A stretch of DNA of 64,000 nucleotides, taken from contig CAXXFH010000002.1 in the NCBI GenBank assembly GCA_963677085.2, positions 124,001 to 188,000 of the forward strand, given 5' to 3'. Source of the stretch: G963677085 sp963677085 (GTDB lineage Bacteria; Planctomycetota; Planctomycetia; Pirellulales; Thermoguttaceae). A program made the position numbers and the translations under genes. Shown here piece after piece: positions 16,401 to 25,668 of this stretch. Positions within the stretch are counted from its first letter, which is position 1. Each line of letters opens with the position of its first letter. The notes beneath the pieces were generated by a model. That model did no database searches. It saw only the letters and a list, made by a program, of their open reading frames with translations, and was not told the DNA's origin.

Positions 16401-17675
16401 CTAAACCAAATGCCTAATCAGGTCGACCAGCGATCCGAACAGCGCGACGGCAGTGAAAAATACGACCACTCCAGCCACCACGGATACCGCGGGAAAGGCC
16501 ATCTCGATGAGCAGTTCGAAACGGTAAGCCAAGCGTCTACGGCTGCTTGCGGCAAGTTCATCGAGTGCCCAGGCGAGGTTTCCCAGGCGTTCTGCGGCGG
16601 CGAGAATGGCCGCTTCACCGGGGAGAACTAGCCCATGGGCTTGGAGGCTGTCGCGCCAGGACATGCCTTGTTCGATATCGACCAGAGCCAATCGGAGCCG
16701 CTGCCGGATGCTTCCCTTCGGATAACAAGCAGCCAGCGAACGCAGACCGTCGACCAACGGTCGTTGGGCTTTGACGACCAACGCCAGCGAGGCGAGGATT
16801 GCGACCGTATCTAGGCGACGCGTCCAACGCCCCATTCCCGGCAAGTCCCATCTCGCCATGCCGAGGTAACGCAATACCGCATAGGACAACAGAAAAACGG
16901 TTAGCAAAAAAAGCGGCCAAATCGTAATGGCGACATGGTCGCCGAACCAGTGCATGGTCGAAAGCCAGTCTTGCGTGATTGGCGGCAGCTTGATCTCAAA
17001 GTCGTTAAAGATACGAACAAACTGCGGCACAATTTTGAGGGTGACGAAAGTCAACACGCCCAAGGCAACCAAGAAGAGACAAAGGAAATAAATCAAGCGG
17101 GCAATCAGGGCTTTCCAGGTTGGCTGGTCCAATTGTTGCATCTGGGCGGCGCGGCGGATAGCGGCTGATGACGCGCCGCACTCGGTTCCGACAATCATCG
17201 TGGTTCGGGCTTCGGGCGGCAACAGGTGGGGTACCCGTTTCAAGGTATCGGACAAGGAAAAGCCGCTTTCCAAGAGCGTGGCCGCCATGCGAGTATAACA
17301 CGACATCCTGTCGCGGCGTTCTTCGCCTGCAATCCGCAATGCGACGTGCAGAGGAATCCCGCGGTCGACGGCTGTCGAAAGCCCCCAGAGTATCTGATAC
17401 TGACGCGCCACGACATTGCTGCGCCAAACAAACAGCAGCACGACTACCGTTACTATTAACAAGAGGAAGGAAAATACCTGGAAAACAACGATGGCGAGCA
17501 TAATCACGCCCGTGGTGACGAGTGATCGGCCCAAAAGTCGCAGCATCAGGTGCAGGATATCTCCGTGTGTGCGGTTGAACGACTGGGGATGCAGCCGCAG
17601 CGCAGCCAAAATGGCCAGGCCGAGAAGCACGGCCGAAACAGATCCCAGTGCGGCGTTGATCCAGATCGGATTCAC
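16401..17675 (-). CDS. GspF/PilC-like membrane protein, third copy
   Basis: A protein of 424 residues with a GTG start. Unlike usual GspF it begins with hydrophobic segments (two or three before residue 90), then a GspF-type cytosolic bundle (GLSTAVDRGIPLHVALRIAGEE ... LLESGFSLSDTLKRVP), membrane spans (LIYFLCLFLVALGVLTFVTL), a second cytosolic bundle (SLALVVKAQRPLVDGLRSLA ... IEQGMSWRDSLQAHG) and the C-terminal span FPAVSVVAGVVVFFTAVALFG. It is probably part of the inner-membrane platform that the GspE ATPase acts on. Six bases separate it from the second copy. The low similarity among the three copies suggests that they are not recent duplicates. Confidence 0.75.
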   Translation of the reverse strand: MNPIWINAALGSVSAVLLGLAILAALRLHPQSFNRTHGDILHLMLRLLGRSLVTTGVIMLAIVVFQVFSFLLLIVTVVVLLFVWRSNVVARQYQILWGLSTAVDRGIPLHVALRIAGEERRDRMSCYTRMAATLLESGFSLSDTLKRVPHLLPPEARTTMIVGTECGASSAAIRRAAQMQQLDQPTWKALIARLIYFLCLFLVALGVLTFVTLKIVPQFVRIFNDFEIKLPPITQDWLSTMHWFGDHVAITIWPLFLLTVFLLSYAVLRYLGMARWDLPGMGRWTRRLDTVAILASLALVVKAQRPLVDGLRSLAACYPKGSIRQRLRLALVDIEQGMSWRDSLQAHGLVLPGEAAILAAAERLGNLAWALDELAASSRRRLAYRFELLIEMAFPAVSVVAGVVVFFTAVALFGSLVDLIRHLV

Positions 17676-17681
17676 GGTAGC

Positions 17682-18884
17682 TTAAGTCAACTTTTGGATG
17701 AGAGAGATTAAGGGTGCCATCAAGCCCATCACCAACAGGAAAACCCCTGCCAGGATTATCAAAAAGGTCAACGGGGGCGCGATCACCTCGAAGAGCCCGG
17801 CTTGGATTTTCGCCCGACCATCGTACATTTCAGCGGCCGTGCGAAAGGCGTCGGGCAATGCGCCGATTTGTTCACCCCAGGCCACGATAGGCACCAGCGC
17901 CCTGGGGAAACAACGATTTGCCGCCATGGCATGGGCCAGAGTCCGGCCTCGTTCGACGTCGGCCGCAGCCCGCTGGCAACCGGCTGCCAACGGGGTGCCG
18001 TGCAGTCCGTCGGCAGCAAGTCGCAAAGCGTCGGGCAGGTGAGTCGATTGTTCGAGCAAGCAACTCATTAGCCGGGCAAAAACCGTAAGTCGAACGTTGT
18101 CGTTCATCGGCCCGAGCACGGGTATTACCGTTAGCAGCCTTCCGGCCCAGCCTTTCAATGGCATGGTCAAAGCCAACGCCGTGGTTGCCAAAAACAAAAG
18201 CAAGACGCCGGCAAATGGCGGAAAGCCCTGGTGAACCCACCAGAAGAGCATTTCCGTGATATTCGGCAGTTCCGCATCGAAATCAGTGAAGATGGTTTCG
18301 AACTCTCGGACGACAAAGGCCGAAAAAAACCAGAACAGGCCAAGAAGCATCGTGAGCAACAACGCCGGGTAGGCCAGCGCGATACGAACCCGGCGACGGA
18401 GTTGGGCGTGCTGGCGCCGCAGGTCCAGAAATACTTCCAGCACTTCGCCGATTCGGTCGCTTTGAGCCCCGGCTCGCAGCAGTCCGGCAAGGTCGCTGGG
18501 TACGCGGCTGCCGAGCGAGTCGATCGCCTCGGGCAGTGGAACGCCGCGGTCGAGTTCGTCGGCCAACGTGCGGAGGACGGCCGGCGTTTGCGTGCCACCC
18601 AACTCGGCAGCCGCCGCACGCAGCCCGTCGCTAAGCGGAAGTCCCGCGCCAGTGAGATCGGAGATCTCGGCGGCAACGTTGGCCAACTCGTTGCCGGAGA
18701 GCCGAGCGGAAGTGTGTTTTTCACTGCCGCTGGCCGCTTTTTCTTCGACTGCAGGGCAAACCGTTAACGGCTCAAGACCGCGGTCGCGGAGTTGCTCACT
18801 TGCTTGTTCGACACTGTCGGCATCCAGGCATCCGGAAACCGGGTGTCCTTGCGTGTCGACGGCGGTATAGCGATAACTTGGCAT
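17682..18884 (-). CDS. GspF/PilC-type inner-membrane platform protein, second copy
   Basis: A protein of 400 residues with the classic GspF start MPSYRYTAVDTQGHPVSGCL and the SVEQASEQLRDRGLEPL segment. Two T2SSF domains follow: ISDLTGAGLPLSDGLRAAAA ... LRAGAQSDRIGEVLEVFLDL and the second ARLMSCLLEQSTHLPDALRLAA ... VAWGEQIGALPDAFRTAAEM, each ending in membrane spans, with the last being LTFLIILAGVFLLVMGLMAP. It is the most canonical of the three copies. It lies six bases from the stop of the first copy. It is likely to form the platform that transmits ATPase motion to the pseudopilus. Confidence 0.88.
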   Translation of the reverse strand: MPSYRYTAVDTQGHPVSGCLDADSVEQASEQLRDRGLEPLTVCPAVEEKAASGSEKHTSARLSGNELANVAAEISDLTGAGLPLSDGLRAAAAELGGTQTPAVLRTLADELDRGVPLPEAIDSLGSRVPSDLAGLLRAGAQSDRIGEVLEVFLDLRRQHAQLRRRVRIALAYPALLLTMLLGLFWFFSAFVVREFETIFTDFDAELPNITEMLFWWVHQGFPPFAGVLLLFLATTALALTMPLKGWAGRLLTVIPVLGPMNDNVRLTVFARLMSCLLEQSTHLPDALRLAADGLHGTPLAAGCQRAAADVERGRTLAHAMAANRCFPRALVPIVAWGEQIGALPDAFRTAAEMYDGRAKIQAGLFEVIAPPLTFLIILAGVFLLVMGLMAPLISLIQKLT

Positions 18885-18890
18885 GGCCGA

Positions 18891-20027
18891 TCAGGGTCCT
18901 GCGATGGTTCGAAGCAGGGCCGCGTAGGACCCGAACAATAGCAAGGTGTACGCGAAAGTAAACGAGGCGCCCAGCACCAGCGTGAGCACAATGGGTACGA
19001 GAAGTCGGGCGAGGCCTGCCTGGTGGTCGGCACGGCGTCGATACGACTCGGCCACGCGACGTAGTGCCCGTAGCAGATTGTCGCGCTGGGTTCTACTTCC
19101 TAGCAGCCAAGTGAGCAATGGGGGAAAGCCGTGTGTACGGAGCACGGCAGCGTTGTTTGTATCGAGGGCCAACGATTCTCCACGGCGAATCTTCTGGACG
19201 ATCAGGTCGCTTGCGGCGACCAAATTGCGGTCGCCCGACGCTTCGGCGGCCAAGCTCAACGCTTCGTCGAGCGGCACGCGGTGTTCGACCAAAACGGTGA
19301 GGATCTCGACCATCGCCGCCACCCGCGACAGTCGCAGAGTATGGCTGGGCCACGGCAACCAGCCGAACAGCCACGACTGCGTGCCCGAATCGGTTATGTT
19401 TGCCCGGCTGGACCGGCGCCACCAAACGGCTAGCAGGACCAAGGCGACAATCGGAACCACGGGACCCCAGTAGATAGCCGTGGGGGCCAATCGGGCGAGC
19501 GTTTCGAGGAGAGTTCGCCCGGCACCTCCCATCCGATCGTAGCCTGCCAGGAAGTCGGGCACTTGTTCGGTTACGAAGAAGATGAAAAACCCCCAGGCCG
19601 TCAACATTACCAGCGTGGGATAAAGCAAGGCCGAGAACATGCCTTTGCGGATCTCGTCGACACGACGAAGGCCGTGGGCGAGCGACTGCAATGCCACGGG
19701 AAGCCGACCGCTACGCACGCCGGCTCGAACGACCGCACGATAGACCAGCGGCAAGTGCAGCGTTTGATCGGCCATGATGTCGTCCAACGAGCGTCCCCGG
19801 GCACATTGTTCGGCCACGACGTGGGCAAACTGGCCAAGTCGCCCGGGCAGATCGTCGCCCAGTGCGCCCAGCCCTTGTTCCAACGGAACACCGGCGCGGA
19901 CCAGCGCGGCGATTTCGTCGTTCAAGGCGATTAACTCATCGATGGTGATCCGACGAACCCCAGCACCCGGCGCACTTCCGCCGGGCTGGTCTGCCCGTCG
20001 ATCACTGCTTCGATCGCCCGTTGCCAT
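18891..20027 (-). CDS. GspF-like membrane protein, first copy
   Basis: A protein of about 378 residues. After a short polar leader it has the T2SSF domain ITIDELIALNDEIAALVRAG, VPLEQGLGALGDDLPGRLGQ and AVVRAGVRSGRLPVALQSLA, a membrane span (LYPTLVMLTAWGFFIFFVTE), and a second domain (VAAMVEILTVLVEHRVPLDE) with a C-terminal span (VPIVLTLVLGASFTFAYTLL). The start at 20027 overlaps the GspE gene by 97 bases and has GGTGAG six bases upstream; the frame is open to 20258, but the extra part is Arg-rich and probably out-of-frame gspE. The N-terminal region before the domain is uncertain. Confidence 0.75.
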   Translation of the reverse strand: MATGDRSSDRRADQPGGSAPGAGVRRITIDELIALNDEIAALVRAGVPLEQGLGALGDDLPGRLGQFAHVVAEQCARGRSLDDIMADQTLHLPLVYRAVVRAGVRSGRLPVALQSLAHGLRRVDEIRKGMFSALLYPTLVMLTAWGFFIFFVTEQVPDFLAGYDRMGGAGRTLLETLARLAPTAIYWGPVVPIVALVLLAVWWRRSSRANITDSGTQSWLFGWLPWPSHTLRLSRVAAMVEILTVLVEHRVPLDEALSLAAEASGDRNLVAASDLIVQKIRRGESLALDTNNAAVLRTHGFPPLLTWLLGSRTQRDNLLRALRRVAESYRRRADHQAGLARLLVPIVLTLVLGASFTFAYTLLLFGSYAALLRTIAGP

Positions 20028-21148
20028 TGGCTCACCATTCCTGCTTCGATCGCCAGTTGCTCGAGCCGCGCCGCCTCGCATCGGGCGAGAACCGCCTTGC
20101 GCAGTGCGGCTTCTTCCGGGATAAGCATTTCGGACAGCACGAACCGACCGCGATAACCAGTCCCACCGCAATCGGTACAGCCGACCGGCACACAGCAACG
20201 CTCTACGGGAAGCCCCAGACGATCGTTGGGGTCGCCCGACTCTTGGGTGCAGTGGCAAAGTTTTCGCACTAGACGCTGCGAGACGATTGCCAGCAGGCCG
20301 CTACGGAGCACATAGGGCTCGATCCCCATATCGAGCAAACGCCCCACCGTCTCGGCTGCGCTGCCAGCGTGAAAGGTACTCAACAAGAGATGGCCGGTCA
20401 AGGATGCCCCCAGCGCGGCTTCGGCAGTGGTCCGGTCGCGGATTTCGCCGACCATAATTACTTCCGGGTCTTGCCGCATGAGGAATCGAAGGCCCGTGGC
20501 CAGATCGAGTCCGGCTGGGAGGTTCACTTGGGACTGCGCGACCCCCCCGACAGCCACTTCGATTGGATCTTCGATCGAAACCATGCTTCGCATTGCACCA
20601 TTGGCAGCCACTTCGCGAAGGCAGGCGTACACGGTGGTTGTCTTCCCGCTGCCAGCCGGCCCCGACACGAGAATCGCCCCAGAGGTTTCCGACATCAAAC
20701 CGACCAGTCTGTCGCAAATTGCGGCAGGCAAGCCGAGGTCGTCGACGTGGCGAAAAGGGGTGTCGAGAGAAAACAGCCGAACGACCGCCCGTTCACCATG
20801 GAGTGTGGGAAAGGTGCTTACCCGCATCTCCAGCGTGTCCTGGCTGCTGCGAATTCGCCCTTCCTGGGGGTAATCCATCTGGTAGGTGAGTAGGTTGGCA
20901 ACGACCTTCAAACGCGCCACGACGTTGGGTGTCACCGACGGCGGCAGGCAGGCGATGCGGCGCAGCACGCCATCGAGTCGGAAACGAATTTCCAGCCCTT
21001 CGGCCGTGGGTTGCAGGTGGATGTCACTGCAATTGGCCCCCTGCCCTGCCGCCAAAAGTGCGTCGACCAACAGCGTAGCGAATTGCGGGTTGCTCGCGTC
21101 GAACGAGGAGATTTGCGAGAGAAAAGATGATAACACGGCCTGCGGCAT
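19931..21148 (-). CDS. GspE/PilB-type assembly ATPase, short form
   Basis: A hexameric ATPase of the type II secretion/type IV pilus family, acting at the cytoplasmic face. SDIHLQPTAEGLEIRFRLDG starts the PAS-like N2 domain; GPAGSGKTTT is the Walker A, SIEDPIE the Asp box, EVIMVGEIRD the Walker B and LLLSTFHA the His box. A zinc site follows: LCHCTQ ... CCVPVGCTDCGGTGYRGR. At 405 residues it is much shorter than GspE/PilB (~500-570) because the N1 domain, which in GspE contacts GspL, is missing. That agrees with no GspL/M genes here. GAAGG precedes ATG. Confidence 0.9.
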   Translation of the reverse strand: MPQAVLSSFLSQISSFDASNPQFATLLVDALLAAGQGANCSDIHLQPTAEGLEIRFRLDGVLRRIACLPPSVTPNVVARLKVVANLLTYQMDYPQEGRIRSSQDTLEMRVSTFPTLHGERAVVRLFSLDTPFRHVDDLGLPAAICDRLVGLMSETSGAILVSGPAGSGKTTTVYACLREVAANGAMRSMVSIEDPIEVAVGGVAQSQVNLPAGLDLATGLRFLMRQDPEVIMVGEIRDRTTAEAALGASLTGHLLLSTFHAGSAAETVGRLLDMGIEPYVLRSGLLAIVSQRLVRKLCHCTQESGDPNDRLGLPVERCCVPVGCTDCGGTGYRGRFVLSEMLIPEEAALRKAVLARCEAARLEQLAIEAGMVSQWQRAIEAVIDGQTSPAEVRRVLGFVGSPSMS

Positions 21149-21218
21149 TGCCGATACGCCTTCTCGATAACTGCATGCCCAAGATTATTCTAACGGCAGA
21201 CTACCAAACACACCAGCA

Positions 21219-22346
21219 TTATTGAGGCAGAATTGCCTTCGTCCAGTTTGGGTAGTAGATGGCGGCCAGAGCGAGCCAGCCGGACGTTTCGCCCGTGGGG
21301 CCGGTGTCCTGATCCCAGAAGTGGAAGTCGACACGGTCGCACAGGGCGTTCAATAGACGCGTTCGAACGGCCTGCACAAGCGACTCGATGAATCGATCGT
21401 GGCGAGTGAACGGGCTGACCAGAACCACGCGGTGAGGCCGAAGGTAGTTTACTGTGTTGGCCAAACCGGTCGAGAGAAGATCGATCATTCGCTTCATCGG
21501 TGGTTGAGTGCCGTCGAAAGCGGCCACGTGGTCCAACAACGAAGCCGAGCCGGGGGCCTCGCGGCGAAGAAACTCGGTCGAACAGATCCTTTCCAGGCAG
21601 CCTGTGTTTCCGCAGTAACACAACTCGGTTTCCACGGGAAGACGGGTATGGCCCAGTTCATTACCTCCCACCAGGCAACCCCAGTTGGGCTCGCCGCGAA
21701 CCAACAGGGCCGAGCCGAGTTGTCCGTCGTCGAGGTAAACGAGTACTACATCCTCGTGGAGTTGGCGATAGTGTTGCTGAAGCCAATGGGCGGCCAGGGC
21801 GTGCATGTCGTTTTCCACGACCAAGGGCCGGTCGCCAATGACATCGAACAAGGGGGCGAGCGAGGTGACCTGCTGGCCGGGAAGCGCCGAGGACAGGACA
21901 ATCCGCCGGGCAGATGTGTCGACGAAGCCGGTCGTGCTTAGGCCCACGAGAAACGTTTGGTTGTTGATGAGTTGGCGCAGCGACTCTTGCAGAACGGAGA
22001 CGGTTTGAGACGGTTCGTCGACCGGTTGGGTGTGAAGTTGGCCAAGAACGTGGCCCAAAAGGTTTAGCCGGCAAGCCTCTACCCGCCCTGGCCGAATTGC
22101 TGCCCCGACGACGTGCAGTGTTTCCGTGTCGATTGCCAGGGGAACTCGCGGCCGGCCCGGCCCGGAGGCCTCGGCCGGTTGTTCTTGCAGCAAACCTTGG
22201 CTGAGCAGACCGGCGACATGTGTGCCGACGGTGTTGGGGCGCAGGGCCGTGTGTTCGTGTAATTGCCAGCGGCTAAGTGGCCCTTTGCTGCGAAGAATTC
22301 GCAGGATGCGGCTTTGCTGCGGGTCGAGGATGGGATGGTTGTCCAT
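21219..22346 (-). CDS. ROK-family (NagC/Mlc/XylR-like) transcriptional regulator
   Basis: A protein of 375 residues: a winged helix-turn-helix (LDPQQSRILRILRSKGPLSRWQLHEHTALRPNTVG region) and a ROK sugar-kinase-like domain. NELGHTRLP and the zinc site CYCGNTGCLERICS match ROK regulators; VVLVYLDDGQLGSALLVRG replaces the catalytic-type ROK segment. ATG 22346 is chosen; the frame is open to 22577, but the extra residues are a low-quality hydrophobic leader. It is divergent from nagB, with 273 bases between, so it is a good candidate regulator of nagB-pta-ackA, likely sensing an amino sugar or its phosphate. Confidence 0.85.
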   Translation of the reverse strand: MDNHPILDPQQSRILRILRSKGPLSRWQLHEHTALRPNTVGTHVAGLLSQGLLQEQPAEASGPGRPRVPLAIDTETLHVVGAAIRPGRVEACRLNLLGHVLGQLHTQPVDEPSQTVSVLQESLRQLINNQTFLVGLSTTGFVDTSARRIVLSSALPGQQVTSLAPLFDVIGDRPLVVENDMHALAAHWLQQHYRQLHEDVVLVYLDDGQLGSALLVRGEPNWGCLVGGNELGHTRLPVETELCYCGNTGCLERICSTEFLRREAPGSASLLDHVAAFDGTQPPMKRMIDLLSTGLANTVNYLRPHRVVLVSPFTRHDRFIESLVQAVRTRLLNALCDRVDFHFWDQDTGPTGETSGWLALAAIYYPNWTKAILPQ

Positions 22347-22538
22347 GCCGATCAGATTTGCCCCAAGCGGAAAACGACGGGTGAGATTAAGCGAAAAAAA
22401 CGAGGAGCCCGTCCGTGGCGGCGAGTTTCTGCATACGCTACACCGATTTGCGTTACAGGGCCAGTCCCCTTTCTGTCGGCATGGCTGGGCTGCTGCGATC
22501 ACTTCCGACAAAATTGTTGCGGCCAATGAAAATACCAG

Positions 22539-22544
22539 TATAAT
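22539..22544 (+). promoter_or_regulatory. Predicted -10 box of the nagB operon
   Basis: A perfect TATAAT at 22539-22544, 75 bases before the nagB ATG. The likely -35 partner is weak (TTGCGG, 16 bases upstream), which would suit activation or regulation by the divergent ROK protein. Sequence match only. Confidence 0.4.
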
Positions 22545-22619
22545 TCCTAACGTTGCCGATAGAAACTCGGTGTGCATTGGGTATAGAACTCATTCTGTTG
22601 ATACCCCTGGGAGGACACC

Positions 22620-23402
22620 ATGGAAGTCAGAGTCTGCAAGACGTACGACGAACTGTCGCGGAAGGCGGCCGAATTTGTCGCCGATGTGCTCAACGCCAAG
22701 CCAAATGCCGTGTTGGGACTGGCCACCGGCTCCAGCCCTATAGGGCTCTATCAAGAGTTGGTGCGCATGCACAGGGACGAAGGTCTCGATTTTTCCCAGG
22801 TGACAACCTTCAACCTGGACGAGTACGTGGGACTTCCGGCCAATCACGAGCAGTCCTATCATTACTTCATGCAAGAGAATCTTTTCAAGCACATCAATGT
22901 TCCCCGGGAAAGGATTCACATTCCCTCGGGCACGACCAAGAACTACGAGGCGTTCTGCCAGTGGTATGAAGATCGTATTGACGCTTGTGGCGGCATCGAT
23001 GTTCAAGTGCTCGGGATCGGCACCGACGGGCATATCGCCTTCAACGAACCGACTAGTTCGCTCGCCTCGCGCACGCGGTTGAAAACGCTCGCCCGACCGA
23101 CCATCGAAGACAACGCCCGTTTCTTCGAGAAGGAAGAAGACGTGCCGATTTACGCGATCACGATGGGTGTGGGGACGATTCTCGAAGCGCGTCAACTCGT
23201 GTTGGTAGCCAACGGGGAGAAGAAGGCAGATGCCGTGGCGAAAATGGTCGAGGGGCCGGTGACGAGCATGCTCACGGCCAGTGCCTTGCAGTTGCACCCG
23301 GATGCCAACGTGTTCATCGACGAGCCTGCCGCGTCGAAGCTGACCATGCGCGACTACTACGAGTGGGTTCAGGCGAAGAAGCCCGGTGCTCCCCAACGCT
23401 AA
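22620..23402 (+). CDS. nagB: Glucosamine-6-phosphate deaminase
   Basis: Converts glucosamine-6-phosphate to fructose-6-phosphate and ammonia. LGLATGSSPIGLYQEL (phosphate loop), FNLDEYVGL with the Asp-Glu pair of the active site, and GIGTDGHIAFNEP, which carries the family's catalytic His-Asn-Glu region, are present. Length is 260 residues, as in bacterial NagB. GGAGG sits six bases before ATG. It starts a plus-strand operon with phosphate acetyltransferase and acetate kinase, consistent with GlcNAc breakdown. No nagA or nagK is in the window. Confidence 0.93.
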   Translation: MEVRVCKTYDELSRKAAEFVADVLNAKPNAVLGLATGSSPIGLYQELVRMHRDEGLDFSQVTTFNLDEYVGLPANHEQSYHYFMQENLFKHINVPRERIHIPSGTTKNYEAFCQWYEDRIDACGGIDVQVLGIGTDGHIAFNEPTSSLASRTRLKTLARPTIEDNARFFEKEEDVPIYAITMGVGTILEARQLVLVANGEKKADAVAKMVEGPVTSMLTASALQLHPDANVFIDEPAASKLTMRDYYEWVQAKKPGAPQR

Positions 23403-23422
23403 CCAGAAGGGGCCGTGGAATC

Positions 23423-24406
23423 GTGAGTACCATCAGTCGATTTGTCGAGGCGGCCAAAGGTCGTCACTTATCGGTGGTTTTGCCCGAGGGAGGCGACGAT
23501 CGCGTGATTGCCGCCGCCCGTCGCATGAAAGATGAAGGGATTGCCGAGCCGATCTTGCTTGGCGAGCCGGGCGAAATCGAGCAACTTGCCGCGACCGCGG
23601 GCATCGGGCTCGACGGCCTAAGGATTGTCGATCCCCTCCAGAGCGACAAGCTCGACGAATACACAGAAGCCTACGTGGCCGGACGCGATCTGAACCCTAA
23701 AGTCGCCCGGCGGATGGTCAAGCGGCCGCTCTACTATGGCGGGATGATGGTAGCGCAGGGCGACGTCCATACGATGGTCGCCGGCGTGGCCAGCCCGACG
23801 GCTCTGGTAATCCAGGCCGGTGTATTGACCGTCGGTTTGGCCGAGGGCATCGCAACGCCGTCGAGCTTCTTTCTGATGATTCTTCCGCAGTTCCAGGGCG
23901 AGAAGAACAAAGCGTTCGTTTACGCCGATTGCGCGGTGAACATTTCGCCGACTCCCGTGGAACTGGCTGATATTGCCATCGCCTCGGAGCGAAGTGCGCG
24001 ACATCTTCTTTCCGAGGAACCGCGAGTAGCCATGCTTTCGTTTTCCACGAAGGGCAGCGCATCGCACGTTCATGTGGATCACGTGAACGAGGCGTTGGTG
24101 ATCGTCAAGCAGAAAGCAGCTGAGCTGAAGATCGACGGTGAGTTTCAGGCCGATGCTGCCATTATTCCGGCCGTGGGGGCGAAGAAAGTCAAAGAGCCCA
24201 GTGCGGTGGTCGGTAGGGCCAACGTTCTTATTTTTCCCGACCTCAACTCCGGCAATATCGCCTACAAGCTAACCCAATACATGGCCGGTGCCCAGGCGAT
24301 TGGTCCGTTCCTGCAAGGGTTTGCCAAACCGATCAGCGATTTGTCGCGCGGCGCAAGTGTGGAAGACATTGTCGCAACGGCCGCCATTTGTCTGGCCCAG
24401 GTCTGA
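23423..24406 (+). CDS. pta: Phosphate acetyltransferase
   Basis: Interconverts acetyl-CoA and acetyl phosphate. 327 residues, the short single-domain PTA_PTB form. SVVLPEGGDDRVIAAARRM, GGMMVAQGDVHTMVAG, FFLMILPQ, VYADCAVNISP, RVAMLSFSTKGSA and NVLIFPDLNSGNIAYKLTQ are typical. The start is a GTG at 23423, 20 bases after nagB, chosen because STISRFVEAAKGR fits the family start; an ATG in frame at 23363 would lie inside nagB. Placed with acetate kinase it makes the Pta-AckA pathway, here likely to recover acetate released from GlcNAc-6-phosphate or to make ATP from acetyl-CoA. Confidence 0.93.
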   Translation: MSTISRFVEAAKGRHLSVVLPEGGDDRVIAAARRMKDEGIAEPILLGEPGEIEQLAATAGIGLDGLRIVDPLQSDKLDEYTEAYVAGRDLNPKVARRMVKRPLYYGGMMVAQGDVHTMVAGVASPTALVIQAGVLTVGLAEGIATPSSFFLMILPQFQGEKNKAFVYADCAVNISPTPVELADIAIASERSARHLLSEEPRVAMLSFSTKGSASHVHVDHVNEALVIVKQKAAELKIDGEFQADAAIIPAVGAKKVKEPSAVVGRANVLIFPDLNSGNIAYKLTQYMAGAQAIGPFLQGFAKPISDLSRGASVEDIVATAAICLAQV

Positions 24407-24456
24407 AGTGACCGGCGGTCGCAACCAGATTACCCGAGCCGGGAGGGGCTTTCGTC

Positions 24457-25668
24457 ATGAAAGTGTTGGTTGTCAACTGCGGCAGTTCTTCGATCAAGTA
24501 TCAGCTCTACGAAATGCCCGAGAAACGGGTTGTCGCCAAGGGACTCGTCGAGCGGATCGGAGAACCCGGCGCGGCCCTGCAACACTGGTATGAGGAAGAA
24601 ACCCATCGCCAGGATGGGCAAATCGCCGATCACGAAGAAGGCATGGCCCTGATTCTCGAAACGTTGACCGGCACCAACGGCGTGTTGGCCAGCGCCGACG
24701 AGATTGGGGCGGTCGGGCATCGAGTGGTCCATGGTGGTGAGGAGTTTACCGGCTCGGTTCAAATTACGCCGAAGGTTATCGCTTCGATCGAGCGTTTTGC
24801 CGATCTTGCGCCGCTGCACAATCCGCCGAACCTGACGGGCATTCGCGCTGCCGTGCACGAATTGCCCGGGGTACCGCAAGTCGCTTGTTTCGATACGGCG
24901 TTTCACGCCACCATTCCCCAAGTGGCGTACACCTACGCGCTACCCCATCAACTCTACGAGACGTACGGCATCCGCCGCTACGGGTTCCACGGAACCAGTC
25001 ATCGTTACGTCGCCCGACGAGCTGCACAACTACTGAATAAACACAAATACGAGATCAACTGTATCACGATCCACTTGGGAAATGGGTGTTCGGCAGCGGC
25101 GGTGCGCAATGGGCAGTCGGTCGATACGTCGATGGGGCTTACCCCGTTGGAAGGCCTGGTGATGGGTACACGCAGCGGCGATTTCGATCCCGCGATCCTT
25201 TTTTATCTTGCGGATCGGGGATACGACATGGTTTCTTTGAACAAGCTCTGCAACAAGCAGTCGGGATTGCTGGGTGTCAGCGGCGAGTCGAACGATATGC
25301 GAACGCTGGTCGAGAAGGCCGACAGCGGCGACTCGCGCGCCCAGTTGGCCGTCGATATTTTCTGCTATCGGATCAAGAAGTATATTGGTGCCTATCTTGC
25401 AGTGCTGGGACACGTGGACGCCGTCGTGTTTACCGGTGGAATCGGTGAAAACGCAGCCGGGGTCCGCGCCGACGCATGCGGTGGCTTGGAGCCGTTGGGC
25501 ATTGTGGTCGATTCCGAACGGAACGATCAGATGATCGCCCGGCGTGAAGGCGTTTTCAGTACGCCCCAGAGTACGATCGCCTTGCTGGTCGTTCCCACCG
25601 ACGAGGAAGCGGCCATCGCCGACGACACTTACCAGATTGTGAGGGACGCATCATGTCCGACGCCGTAA
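24457..25668 (+). CDS. ackA: Acetate kinase
   Basis: Interconverts acetyl phosphate/ADP and acetate/ATP. 403 residues, normal length. KVLVVNCGSSSIKYQLYEM is the first phosphate motif, GHRVVHGGEEFTG the acetate-binding region, YGFHGTSHRYV the catalytic His segment, VFTGGIGENA the adenine site, and MGTRSGDFDPAILF the family motif. ATG is preceded by GGGAGGGGC-like purines. The gene follows pta by 50 bases and its stop overlaps the next gene by 16 bases. Nothing unusual was seen. Confidence 0.95.
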   Translation: MKVLVVNCGSSSIKYQLYEMPEKRVVAKGLVERIGEPGAALQHWYEEETHRQDGQIADHEEGMALILETLTGTNGVLASADEIGAVGHRVVHGGEEFTGSVQITPKVIASIERFADLAPLHNPPNLTGIRAAVHELPGVPQVACFDTAFHATIPQVAYTYALPHQLYETYGIRRYGFHGTSHRYVARRAAQLLNKHKYEINCITIHLGNGCSAAAVRNGQSVDTSMGLTPLEGLVMGTRSGDFDPAILFYLADRGYDMVSLNKLCNKQSGLLGVSGESNDMRTLVEKADSGDSRAQLAVDIFCYRIKKYIGAYLAVLGHVDAVVFTGGIGENAAGVRADACGGLEPLGIVVDSERNDQMIARREGVFSTPQSTIALLVVPTDEEAAIADDTYQIVRDASCPTP

